A stretch of 64,000 nucleotides of DNA. Origin: JAOUEA01 sp963821925. Its GTDB lineage: Bacteria > Actinomycetota > UBA4738 > HRBIN12. A program made the translations under genes and the position numbers. The notes below the pieces were generated by a model. That model was not told the origin of the DNA, searched no databases, and worked only from the letters and a program-made list of their open reading frames with translations. Shown here piece after piece: positions 16,186 to 23,936 of this stretch. Within the stretch, counting starts at the first letter, position 1. Each line of letters opens with the position of its first letter. The stretch lies in the NCBI GenBank assembly GCA_963821925.1, contig CAWGFO010000001.1, positions 248,001-312,000 on the forward strand, written 5' to 3'.

Positions 16186-17520
16186 CTACTCGGCGGGCGC
16201 CGGCTCCGGGTCGCGCAGGGTGGGGGTGGCGCCCGGGTCGGGCTCGACCCGCAGGACCAGGCCGTCGACCCCGCGGACCCGCACGGGTGTCCCCGGGGCG
16301 ATCGCGCCGGCGGTGCTCCGGCCGCGCCACATCGTGCCCTTCACGTAGACGGGGCCTTCGGGGGCGAGCTTGCCGCGCGCCTCGCCCACCAGGCCGATCA
16401 GCCCGCGCTGCGTGTTCACGATGCGGTCGCGCGACTGCATCGCCACGGTCAGCCCGAACCCGTAGTAGAGGAGGCTCGCGACCGTCGCGCCGCCGATCAA
16501 CCAGGGCGAGATCTGGATCGCGTCGGCGACGCCGTGCCACGCGAGCACCGAGCCGGCCGCGAACGCGAGCAGACCGAGCGCCGTGAACAGCCCGAGGTTG
16601 CGGATCCGGACGTCGAGCATCATCAGACCCACCCCGCCGACCAACAGCAGCATCCCCGGCCAGAACGGCGGCACGACCCAGATCCCGTACGCGGCGAGCG
16701 CGACCATCCCGACCCCCGCGAACCCCGCGAACCCGAACCCCGGCTGCGTCATCTCGAAGGCCAGGCAGGCGAGCCCGATCACCAGCAGGAAGTAGATCAT
16801 CGAGGGCGACGCCACCCCGTGCGCGATCCGCATCACCGGGCCCATGTTGTCGAAGCGGATGTCCACGGTGCGTTCGTTCGCCTGCTGCTCGTCGGTCGCG
16901 ATCCGCGTCTGCAGCTCGACGGGACCGGCGGCCGTCTCGACGGTCGTGCCGTCCACGGCGTTCAGGAGCTCGGGGACGGAGGTCGCCGCGACGCTCGCGA
17001 TGCCGGCGTCGATCGCCTCCTGGGCGGGCATCGGGTGTTCGTCGTCGCCCGTGGGGATCGGCTTGTCCTTGGCCTGCACCCATCCGGCGATCGTCTCGTC
17101 GAGGCCCGGGTAGACCTGCTCGGGGTGCGCGAGGTCGATCGGCGAGCGGGGGCCGGTCTGCGAGCCGGGCGAGACCGCCGCCAGAGAGCTCGCGTACATC
17201 AGCAGGAGCCCGGCGCCGGCGGCTTTCGCGGGCGCGGGCCCGACCCATGCGATCGTCGGGACGTCGAGATCGGCCACCATCTGCGCGAGCGCGACGCCGT
17301 CCTCGTCGATCGTGCCCGACGTGTCGATCTGCAGCACGACGACCGCGCCGTCGGACTCAGCCCCGGCGAGCCGGTCGTGCAGGTACGACAGGAGCGGTCG
17401 GTCGATCGCGCCTTCGACACGCAGCACGACGACCGGGGTGCTCGGGGCCTGGGCGCCGGCGGAGCCCGGCCCGAGCGCGAGCAGCGCGAGGGCGCACAGG
17501 AACAGGGCCAGGCGTCGCAT
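16186..17520 (-). CDS. NfeD/ClpP-like membrane protein, degenerate protease site
   Basis: This 444-residue protein has a signal peptide (LALFLCALALLALG), a ClpP/crotonase-like N-terminal domain to about residue 215, a block of five or six membrane spans and a C-terminal OB-fold NfeD domain (GLIGLVGEARGKLAPEGPVYVKG). This is the layout of long NfeD proteins, whose protease domain cleaves stomatin partners. By eye the active site is altered. The family DTPGG motif reads DTSGT, and the nucleophile segment usually read as AASAG is AKAAGAG, with no serine. It may therefore be inactive as a protease. No stomatin gene is adjacent. It is divergent from the penicillin-binding protein gene. Confidence 0.82.
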   Translation of the reverse strand: MRRLALFLCALALLALGPGSAGAQAPSTPVVVLRVEGAIDRPLLSYLHDRLAGAESDGAVVVLQIDTSGTIDEDGVALAQMVADLDVPTIAWVGPAPAKAAGAGLLLMYASSLAAVSPGSQTGPRSPIDLAHPEQVYPGLDETIAGWVQAKDKPIPTGDDEHPMPAQEAIDAGIASVAATSVPELLNAVDGTTVETAAGPVELQTRIATDEQQANERTVDIRFDNMGPVMRIAHGVASPSMIYFLLVIGLACLAFEMTQPGFGFAGFAGVGMVALAAYGIWVVPPFWPGMLLLVGGVGLMMLDVRIRNLGLFTALGLLAFAAGSVLAWHGVADAIQISPWLIGGATVASLLYYGFGLTVAMQSRDRIVNTQRGLIGLVGEARGKLAPEGPVYVKGTMWRGRSTAGAIAPGTPVRVRGVDGLVLRVEPDPGATPTLRDPEPAPAE

Positions 17521-17569
17521 CTGCCCATCGTACCCGCAGGCGGCCGGGGGTATCCTGGGCGGCAACCCC

Positions 17570-20008
17570 ATGGCCGGAGCCTCCCACACGCCTCGGACCG
17601 ACCTGCGTCCGTTCACCGACCGACCCGCGTTCAAACCGTTCGCGGTGCTCCTGATCGTGCCCATCGTGCTGCTCGCGTCGGGCCTGATGGCGATCATCCT
17701 CGCGCCGCCGTTCGCCGGACTCGCGTTCGGCGCGCACCGGGTCCAGGCCAAGCTCGACCGGCTGGGCGCCGACTTCACGCGGATCCCCAAGTTCCCCGAG
17801 CGCTCGACGATCTACGCGTCCGACGGGACGACCGTGCTTGCCACCGTCTACCTGGACAACCGCGAGATCGTCCGGCTGAAGAAGATCGCCCCGATCGCGC
17901 GCGAGGCCGTGCTCGCGGCCGAGGACTCGGGCTTCTACGAGCACGGCGCGCTGAACTGGAGCTCGCTGGTCCGCGCCCTGTCGCAGAACGCCCAGGCCGG
18001 CCAGGTCGTGCAGGGTGGCTCGACGATCACGATGCAGCTCGTGAAGAACACGATCGGCGGCAGCGACGCGCAGACGTTCGAGCGCAAGTTCCAGGAGCTC
18101 GCGCTCGCGCTCCGCGTCGAGGAGAAGTACTCGAAGGACGAGATCCTCGAGATGTACCTGAACGAGGTCTACATGGGGAACGGGATCTACGGGTTCGGGA
18201 CGGCGTCGGACTTCTACTTCGGCAAGCCCCCTTCCGAGCTCAGCCTGGCGGAAGGCGCGCTCCTGGCCGGGATGGTCCGCGGCCCCGAGTGGTACGACCC
18301 GCTCGACCATCCACGGAAGGCCCGGCTGCGCCGCGACGACGTGCTGAACCGGATGGCGGCCGACGGCATCATCACGCAAGCCAGGGCCGACAAGATCAAG
18401 GCCAGGAAGGTCGAGCTCGCCAAGGATGCGGGCAAGTTGAAGCTGAAGCGGCCGCCGTTCTTCGTGACGTACCTGACCGAGCAGATGATCCAGAACCCCG
18501 ACGGGCAGTTCGACGTGCTCGGCAAGAGCGAGAAAGCGCGACGCCGTTCGCTCTACGAGGGCGGTCTGGACATCTACTCGACGCTCGACCCGAAGTGGCA
18601 GGCGTACGCCCAGTCGGCCGCGAACCAGCCCTACGCGGTGACCCCGTACACACCCCCGGGCAAGCTGAAGCCCGACACCGCGATCGTCTCGCTCGACGTG
18701 CGGAGCGGCGCGATCCGGACGATGCTCTCCGGCCGGAACTACCGCGAGGACCAGCTGCGGCTGGCCACGACCGCCCACCAGCCGGGGTCGTCGTTCAAGC
18801 CGTACGTGCTGGCGGCGGCGTTCGAACAGGGGATCCCGCCCACACAGGTCTACGACAGCACCTCGCCGTACTTCCCGCCGGGCGGCTGGCCGGGGAGCGA
18901 CTGCAACTGCGTGATGAACGCGGAGGGCCCCGGGAGCCGCGGCTTCATCAACCTGTACCAGGCCACCACCGACTCGGTGAACGTGGTGTTCGCGCAGCTG
19001 ATCCAGGACGTGGGCGCCTCGAACGTCGTGACCGAGGCGCACAAGATGGGCATCACCACGGACATCCCGGCCGTCGATGCGCTCGCCACGGGCTCGGTCG
19101 ATGTGACCCCGCTCGAGATGGCCTCGGGCTTCCAGACCCTCGCGAACGGCGGGGTGCACTGCCCGCCGTACAGCGTGGAGTCGATCGTCGGCGACAAGGG
19201 CGAGCTGTACGTGCACGGCGACGACTGCGCGCCGGCGATCAAGCCGGACATCGCGCACCAGATCTCGGCGATGCTCCAGAGCGTGGTGCAGTCGGGGACG
19301 GGCACCGCCGCGAACCTCGGGACCTGGCCGGTCGCCGGCAAGACCGGCACGGCGAACGGCAACACGAACGTCTGGTTCATGGGCTACACCCGGCAGGTCG
19401 TCACCGCGGTGTGGGTCGGGTCGCCGGGCGAGCCCTACTCGATGGGCGACGTCTTCGGGGGCACGCTCGCGGCCCCGATCTGGCGCACCTACATGGCGCG
19501 CGTGATGCAGGGCATGCCCGCCGAGGGCTTCCCGGCTCCGCCGGCACCGCCCACCGGTCCGGTCCCGAACGTGGTCGGCATGAACAAGCCCGGCGCCGTG
19601 CAGGAGCTCGCCGCGGCCGGCTTCCAGGCCAGGATCAAGGTCGTCGACTCCGCCGAGCCCAAGGGCATCGTCGTGGCGCAGACGCCGGCCGGCGGCACCG
19701 TCACGGCGCTCGGGAGCCTCATCACGATCGAGGTCAGCAACGGCGTGCCGGCGGTGGTGCCCGTCCCGAAGGTGGTGGGCATGACGTCCGCCGACGCGCA
19801 GGCCGCCCTCGAGAAGGCCGGGTTCGTCGCGAAGATCGTGGAGAAGGAGGTCACCGACCCGGCGCGCTACGGCATCGTGCTGGCGCAGGCACCCGAGGGC
19901 GGCGCGAAGGCCGACCAGGGCACCACCGTCACGATCACCGTGGGCAAGAAGGTGGGCGGCGGCGGGAACGCGACCGCAGGGAACGCGCCCACCGCACGGC
20001 GCCGCTAG
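17570..20008 (+). CDS. Class A penicillin-binding protein with two PASTA domains
   Basis: This 812-residue bifunctional peptidoglycan synthase has a membrane anchor at about residues 22-48. The GT51 glycosyltransferase domain has AAEDSGFYEHGA, GGSTITMQLVKN and NEVYMGNGIYGF. The transpeptidase domain has SSFK (Ser 407, Lys 410), the SVN triad in TDSVN and KTGT at about 591. Two PASTA repeats follow, starting near 665 (VPNVVGMNKPGAV) and 735 (VPKVVGMTSADAQ). PASTA domains bind muropeptides or beta-lactams in related proteins. The start at 17570 gives the normal short cytoplasmic tail. The gene is monocistronic and converges on yqeY, with a hairpin at 20016-20035 between them. Confidence 0.95.
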   Translation: MAGASHTPRTDLRPFTDRPAFKPFAVLLIVPIVLLASGLMAIILAPPFAGLAFGAHRVQAKLDRLGADFTRIPKFPERSTIYASDGTTVLATVYLDNREIVRLKKIAPIAREAVLAAEDSGFYEHGALNWSSLVRALSQNAQAGQVVQGGSTITMQLVKNTIGGSDAQTFERKFQELALALRVEEKYSKDEILEMYLNEVYMGNGIYGFGTASDFYFGKPPSELSLAEGALLAGMVRGPEWYDPLDHPRKARLRRDDVLNRMAADGIITQARADKIKARKVELAKDAGKLKLKRPPFFVTYLTEQMIQNPDGQFDVLGKSEKARRRSLYEGGLDIYSTLDPKWQAYAQSAANQPYAVTPYTPPGKLKPDTAIVSLDVRSGAIRTMLSGRNYREDQLRLATTAHQPGSSFKPYVLAAAFEQGIPPTQVYDSTSPYFPPGGWPGSDCNCVMNAEGPGSRGFINLYQATTDSVNVVFAQLIQDVGASNVVTEAHKMGITTDIPAVDALATGSVDVTPLEMASGFQTLANGGVHCPPYSVESIVGDKGELYVHGDDCAPAIKPDIAHQISAMLQSVVQSGTGTAANLGTWPVAGKTGTANGNTNVWFMGYTRQVVTAVWVGSPGEPYSMGDVFGGTLAAPIWRTYMARVMQGMPAEGFPAPPAPPTGPVPNVVGMNKPGAVQELAAAGFQARIKVVDSAEPKGIVVAQTPAGGTVTALGSLITIEVSNGVPAVVPVPKVVGMTSADAQAALEKAGFVAKIVEKEVTDPARYGIVLAQAPEGGAKADQGTTVTITVGKKVGGGGNATAGNAPTARRR

Positions 20009-20015
20009 TTCCGGC

Positions 20016-20035
20016 GAGCCCGGCCGCGCCGGCTC
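20016..20035. terminator. Hairpin between convergent PBP and yqeY genes
   Basis: GAGCC (20016-20020) pairs with GGCTC (20031-20035), and the inner GGC/GCC pairs with one bulged C. The GC-rich hairpin lies between two convergent genes and overlaps the yqeY stop. There is no T-run, so it would be a weak or Rho-assisted terminator. Confidence 0.35.
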
Positions 20036-20489
20036 AGCCCTCGAGCCGCGCCTTGACCTTCTGCTGGACCGCGCCGCCGTCGACCTGGCCCTTGGCCTTG
20101 CCCATGATGAAGCCCATGACCTTCCCCATCTCCTGGGGGGTCGAGGCGCCCGTGGCGGCGAAGGCCTCGTCGATCAGGGCGTCGGTGGCCTCCTCGGACA
20201 GCTGCGACGGGGCGAACGCCTCGAGGATCTCGCGCTCATCGCGCTCCTTGTCGGCGAGCTCGGTGCGCCCGGCACCCTCGAACGCCTCGATCGACTCGGT
20301 GCGCTTCTTCACCTCTTTGCCGGCCACCTCACGCACCTCGTCGTCGCTGAGATCGTGCATGACGTCCTTCTCGCGGTTCGTGATGGCCGCGGAGAGCATG
20401 CGGAGGGCGCCCAGCCGGACCTTGTCGCCGGCCTTCAGCGCCTCGGTCATCTGTGTCTGGACCTGCGTCTTGAGCGTGTCGTCGCCCAC
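20034..20489 (-). CDS. GatB/YqeY domain-containing protein
   Basis: This 151-aa YqeY-family protein is an all-helical fold related to the C-terminal tail of the GatB amidotransferase subunit. Family features are LKTQVQTQMTEALKAGDKVRLGALRML at the start (here in shorter parts), the lysine/glutamate-rich middle KKRTESIEAFEGAGR and the C-terminal MGKVMGFIMGKAKGQVDGG, which matches the conserved G-K-x-M/V-G...K-G-x-x-D-G-x tail. In GatB this domain contacts tRNA; the role of free YqeY is not established. The gene is transcribed away from the metallophosphoesterase gene at 20504, with only 14 bp between the starts. Confidence 0.92.
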   Translation of the reverse strand: MGDDTLKTQVQTQMTEALKAGDKVRLGALRMLSAAITNREKDVMHDLSDDEVREVAGKEVKKRTESIEAFEGAGRTELADKERDEREILEAFAPSQLSEEATDALIDEAFAATGASTPQEMGKVMGFIMGKAKGQVDGGAVQQKVKARLEG

Positions 20490-20503
20490 GTAGACTCCCT
20501 CCC

Positions 20504-21379
20504 GTGCTGCCCCTGGTCCTGCTCGCGATCGCGGTGATCGGTGTCCTCTGCGTGCTCTACGGGACGCTGATCGAGCATTCCTGGTACCGGGTGCGCCGGT
20601 ACCGTCTCGACATCCTACCGGCGGGGGGTCCGGGGCCCGATTCCCTCACGGTGCTCCACCTGTCCGACCTGCACTTCGTCGCCCACGACGCGAAGAAGGC
20701 GCGGTTCCTCGCGAGCCTTCCCCCGGCAGACGTGACGGTCGTGACGGGGGACTTCCTCGCCGAGCCGGACGCGGTCGAGACGGTCGTCGCGGCCGTCGAG
20801 CCGGTACGCGGACGGCTGGCATCGTGGTTCGTGCTCGGCTCGAACGACTACTTCGTCCCGATGCCGCTCAATTACCTCGCGTACTTCCGGCGGCACCGCA
20901 AGCCTCGGAAGGCGCCGCGCGGGCGCGCGCAGGACCTGGTGGCCCAGTTGACCGACGACGGGTGGTCCGACCTCACGAACGTCCGGCGCGAGCTCGACCT
21001 GAGCGGGCTCCCGGTCGAGTTGCTCGGGCTCGACGATGCGCACATCCGGTGGCACGACTCCCGGGTGGCGCCGCGCACCGCACCCGATCGGTTCGGGATC
21101 GCGGTGATGCACTCGCCCGACTCGGCACCCGAGACCGCGGCGCTCGGTTACCCACTGATGGTGGCCGGGCACACCCACGGCGGTCAGGTGCGGCTGCCCC
21201 TGGTGGGCGCGCTGGTCACGAATTGCTCGATGCCGCGCCGCCTCGTGAGCGGCCTGATCCGGATGGGCGAGACGGTCCTGCACACCTCGCCCGGCCTTGG
21301 GACCAGCAAGTTCGCGCCGTTCCGCTTCTGCTGCCGGCCCGAGGCCACGTTCCTCGAGCTCGGGCGCGCACCGGGTTGA
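20504..21379 (+). CDS. Membrane-anchored metallophosphoesterase
   Basis: This 291-residue calcineurin-type phosphoesterase has an N-terminal membrane span (VLLAIAVIGVLCVLYGTLI). The metal-binding motifs appear in order: LSDLHFV (D-x-H), TGDFLAEP (GD), LGSNDYFV (GNH variant with N and D), the single histidine in VMHSPDS and AGHTHGGQVRLP (GHTHGG). This pattern fits the YkuE/YaeI-like group, which in characterised members acts on UDP-diacylglucosamine or lipid-like phosphoesters; the substrate here is unknown. The start is GTG at 20504. The closely spaced divergent yqeY means the promoters of both genes overlap. Confidence 0.88.
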   Translation: MLPLVLLAIAVIGVLCVLYGTLIEHSWYRVRRYRLDILPAGGPGPDSLTVLHLSDLHFVAHDAKKARFLASLPPADVTVVTGDFLAEPDAVETVVAAVEPVRGRLASWFVLGSNDYFVPMPLNYLAYFRRHRKPRKAPRGRAQDLVAQLTDDGWSDLTNVRRELDLSGLPVELLGLDDAHIRWHDSRVAPRTAPDRFGIAVMHSPDSAPETAALGYPLMVAGHTHGGQVRLPLVGALVTNCSMPRRLVSGLIRMGETVLHTSPGLGTSKFAPFRFCCRPEATFLELGRAPG

Positions 21380-21444
21380 GGCCGGCGGCCGGCGCCGCCG
21401 ACCCTGGTGACGGGCCGCGCCCGCTCGCTACACTGGCAGGCCCT

Positions 21445-21518
21445 CGGGACGTAGCGCAGCTTGGTAGCGCGCAGCGTTCGGGACGCTGAGGTCGCGGGTT
21501 CAAATCCCGCCGTCCCGA
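21445..21518 (+). tRNA. tRNA-Pro (anticodon CGG)
   Basis: A complete 74-base cloverleaf is present. The acceptor stem CGGGACG (21445-21451) pairs with CGTCCCG (21511-21517), with A at 21518 as discriminator. The D arm is GCGC-loop-GCGC, the anticodon stem CAGCG/CGCTG, the loop TTCGGGA with anticodon CGG at 21479-21481 and the T arm GCGGG-TTCAAAT-CCCGC. The CCA end is not encoded. It reads the proline codon CCG, which is frequent in this high-GC DNA. Confidence 0.97.
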
Positions 21519-21531
21519 CTCGAGGAGCGCC

Positions 21532-21559
21532 GGAGGGCGGGCCGAACGGCCCGCCCTCC
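21532..21559 (+). terminator. 12-bp GC hairpin after tRNA-Pro
   Basis: GGAGGGCGGGCC (21532-21543) and GGCCCGCCCTCC (21548-21559) form a perfect 12-bp stem with a GAAC tetraloop, beginning 13 bases after the tRNA. No T-run follows. It most likely ends the tRNA transcript, as GC-rich hairpins without a U-tract often do in actinobacteria. Confidence 0.65.
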
Positions 21560-21684
21560 AGGCCGTCCGGGCGCGTGAAGGGGTTGTACCGAGAGGTTTG
21601 ACGCCTCACCGGCAGCCCGATAGCCTCGGTACGTCAGGTCCCGGAAACGGGGCCTTTGCCATATCCACCGAACCTCGGGAGATC

Positions 21685-22768
21685 ATGACCAGGGCGCGAT
21701 CGCGGATCACACGGCTCTTCGTAGCCGTCGTCTTCGTCCTCCCCGTCGTCCTCGGTTCCTTCACCCTCAGCTCCTCCGCCGCGCCCTCGAAGGCCGAGGT
21801 GGAGGCCGCCAAGGCCAAGGCCGCACAGCTCGGACACGACCTCGAGCTCGTGATCGAGCAGTACAACGAGGCCAAGTACCAGATGGAGCTCGTCCAGAAG
21901 AAGCTCGCGCAGTCGCTGAAGGCCAAGCAGCAGGCCGAGGCGATCGCGGCGGCCGCGACGACGCGGCTCGAGGAGCGGGCGGTCGAGGCGTATACGGGGA
22001 TGGGCTCGCAGCTCGACGTCTTGCTCGAGGCTCAGGATCTCTCGGAATTCTCCGACCGGCTGGAGTTCATGGGCTCGATCGCGCAGGGTGACGCCGACCT
22101 CGCCACCCAGGCCGACACCGCCCGGCAGCAGGCGGAATGGGCGACGCAGCAGTACAACACCCAGCTCGCGGCCCGCAAGGCGAGGCTGGACGAGATGGCC
22201 GCCAAGCGCGGCGACATCCAGCAGATGCTGCAGGAACAGCAGCAGCTCTACGAGACGCTGAACAAGGACTACCAGGACTACCTGGCCGCCCAGGAGGCGG
22301 CCGCGGCGGCCGCGGCGGCCAACGAGACCTCCGCGGCGAGCGGAGGCGGCGGAGGCGGAGGCGGCTACGACGGCGGCGGCGGATTCACGCCCCCGCCGAA
22401 CACGACCGGCGCCCAGACCGCGATCGCGGCCGCCCAGTCCGTGCTCGGCGCACCGTACGTGTGGGGCTCGGCCGACCCGAGCGTCGGGTTCGACTGCTCC
22501 GGGCTCACGTCGTGGGCGTGGGCGCAGGCGGGCGTGTACCTGCCGCACTCGTCGGCCTCGCAGTACTCGTCGCTCCCCCACGTGTCGGTCAGCGACATGC
22601 AGCCCGGCGACCTGCTCTTCTTCTACAGCCCGATCAGCCACGTCGCGCTGTACATCGGCGGCGGCATGATGATCCACGCCCGGCACCCCGGCCCCGGCGG
22701 CCAGGTCCAGATCGACCTCCGTCTCGGGCTACGGCACCCCGGTCGTGGGCGTCGCCCGCCCGGGCTAG
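21685..22768 (+). CDS. Secreted NlpC/P60 peptidoglycan hydrolase (one frameshift near the end)
   Basis: The protein (about 360 aa) has a signal peptide ending ...TLSSSAA, a long coiled-coil region (about residues 35-210) as in PcsB/RipA-type hydrolases, a Gly-rich linker and an NlpC/P60 domain. Its catalytic Cys is in FDCSGLTSWAW, and the His is in ISHVALYIGGG. NlpC/P60 enzymes cut the D-Glu to diamino-acid bond of stem peptides; the coiled coil usually controls activity. The frame as read runs to 22797. Removing one C at 22716/22717 restores the usual SVSGYGTPVVGVARPG end, with stop TAG at 22766-22768. The start at 21685 has GGGA five bases upstream. Confidence 0.9.
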
Positions 22769-22808
22769 CCGCACCCTCTCCGCGCCGCCTGCCGTAGGCT
22801 TCCGCCTC

Positions 22809-23453
22809 GTGGACGGCGGCACGCCCTACGCGGCGGATCTCGCGCTCGTCGAACGGCTACGCGCCGGCGACGAGGACGCGTTCATGACGCTCGTCGAGAA
22901 GCTGCAGCCCTCGATGCTCCGCGTCGCTCGGATGTTCGTCTCGACCCAGGCCGTCGCCGAGGAGTGCGTGCAGGAGTGCTGGCTCGGTGTCCTGCAGGGC
23001 CTCGACCGGTTCGAGGGGCGTTCGTCCTTGCGGACATGGATCTTCCGGATCCTCACGAACATCGCGAAGACGCGAGGCCAGCGGGAGGGACGGAGCGTGC
23101 CGTTCGCCTCACTCGCGGGCGACGACCTCGACGCTCCCGCCTGGGACCCGGGCTCGTTCCTCGGTGACGATGACACCTGGGCCGGCCACTGGTCCAGCCT
23201 GCCGAACGACTGGCGAGGGGTCCCGGAGGACCGGCTGCTCTCGGCCGAGACGCGCGCGGTCGTGGCGGCCGTGTTGGCCGAACTGCCGCCGATGCAGGCC
23301 GAGGTGCTCAGGCTCCGCGACGTCGCGGGGTGGACCTCCGACGAGGTCCGTAACGCCCTGGACCTGACCGAGACCAATCAACGGGTGCTCCTGCACCGGG
23401 CTCGCGCCAAGGTGCGTCGGGCCCTCGACCGGTACTTCGGAGACGACGGATGA
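22809..23453 (+). CDS. ECF-type RNA polymerase sigma-70 factor
   Basis: The 214-residue sigma factor starts at GTG 22809. It has region 2 (LVERLRAGDEDAFMTLVEKLQ, then ECVQECWLGVLQGLDRFEGRSSLRTWIFRILTN in parts) and region 4 (LPPMQAEVLRLRDVAGWTSDEV and the recognition helix TNQRVLLHRARAKVRRAL). This is the ECF group 2 plus 4 architecture. Its stop overlaps the start of the zinc-finger anti-sigma gene by 4 bp (23450-23453), so the two are coupled. The pair resembles redox-sensing SigR/RsrA-type modules, and a thioredoxin reductase-type gene lies just downstream on the other strand, which fits but does not prove a redox role. Confidence 0.93.
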   Translation: MDGGTPYAADLALVERLRAGDEDAFMTLVEKLQPSMLRVARMFVSTQAVAEECVQECWLGVLQGLDRFEGRSSLRTWIFRILTNIAKTRGQREGRSVPFASLAGDDLDAPAWDPGSFLGDDDTWAGHWSSLPNDWRGVPEDRLLSAETRAVVAAVLAELPPMQAEVLRLRDVAGWTSDEVRNALDLTETNQRVLLHRARAKVRRALDRYFGDDG

Positions 23454-23704
23454 CCACGGAGGCCGACGTGACCTGCCGCGAGGTGGTGGAGCTGCTGAGC
23501 GACTACCTCGACGACGCGATCCCCGCGCCCGACCGGGCGCGGCTCGACGCGCACCTGGCCGGATGCGACGGCTGCTCCGCGGCGCTGGAACAGCTCCGCG
23601 AGACGATCCGCGTGACCGGGACGCTCACCGAGGAGCAGGTCGCCCAAGAGCAGCTCGAGCCGGTCCGGAGCGTGTTCCGAGCCTGGCGGAGTGAGACGAG
23701 CTAG
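23450..23704 (+). CDS. Zinc-finger anti-sigma factor (ZAS type)
   Basis: This 84-residue protein has the anti-sigma zinc-binding signature: Cys 9 in VTCREVVELL, then HLAGCDGC (H-x3-C-x2-C). This domain clamps ECF sigma factors. In RsrA-like members, zinc loss on disulfide formation releases the sigma factor. There is no membrane span, so it is a soluble anti-sigma factor and would sense a cytoplasmic signal. It overlaps the sigma gene by ATGA. The length is typical of the soluble ZAS group. Confidence 0.9.
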   Translation: MTTEADVTCREVVELLSDYLDDAIPAPDRARLDAHLAGCDGCSAALEQLRETIRVTGTLTEEQVAQEQLEPVRSVFRAWRSETS

Positions 23705-23711
23705 CCAGGTC

Positions 23712-23936
23712 TCAGATCGCCGGATCGCCACCCGTCAGCAGGGTCTCCAGGTCGGCGAGGCGCACCTTCGCCTGCTGCACGAGCCCCTCGTTCCCGATCG
23801 CCTCGGCCTCGCGCATCGCCTCGGCGAGCAGGTCGGCCGCCTGCTGCGCGCGGACGTCGCCCTTCCCGGCGGTCGCGTACTTCAGCTTCTCGTCGGCCTT
23901 CACGATCAGCTGGAAGATCTCGTCGGGCGTCGCCAT
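23712..23936 (-). CDS. Small helical protein, 74 aa
   Basis: This 74-residue protein, predicted all-helical, has an Ala/Leu/Glu-rich pattern (ADLLAEAMREAEAIG, then LVQQAKVRLADLETLL) resembling a tetratricopeptide-like pair of helices. I recognise no named family. Its ATG directly follows the TAG of the glutaredoxin-thioredoxin reductase gene, with no intergenic base, so it is almost certainly cotranslated with it. A role linked to that enzyme is inference from position only. It converges on the anti-sigma gene, with 7 bp between the ends. Confidence 0.7.
   Translation of the reverse strand: MATPDEIFQLIVKADEKLKYATAGKGDVRAQQAADLLAEAMREAEAIGNEGLVQQAKVRLADLETLLTGGDPAI

Noticed and set aside
16063..20493. 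A 1,476-codon open frame on the plus strand across NfeD, the PBP and yqeY
   Set aside because: It is antisense or out of frame to three well supported genes and has the Arg/Gly/Ala-rich composition of a GC-rich shadow frame.
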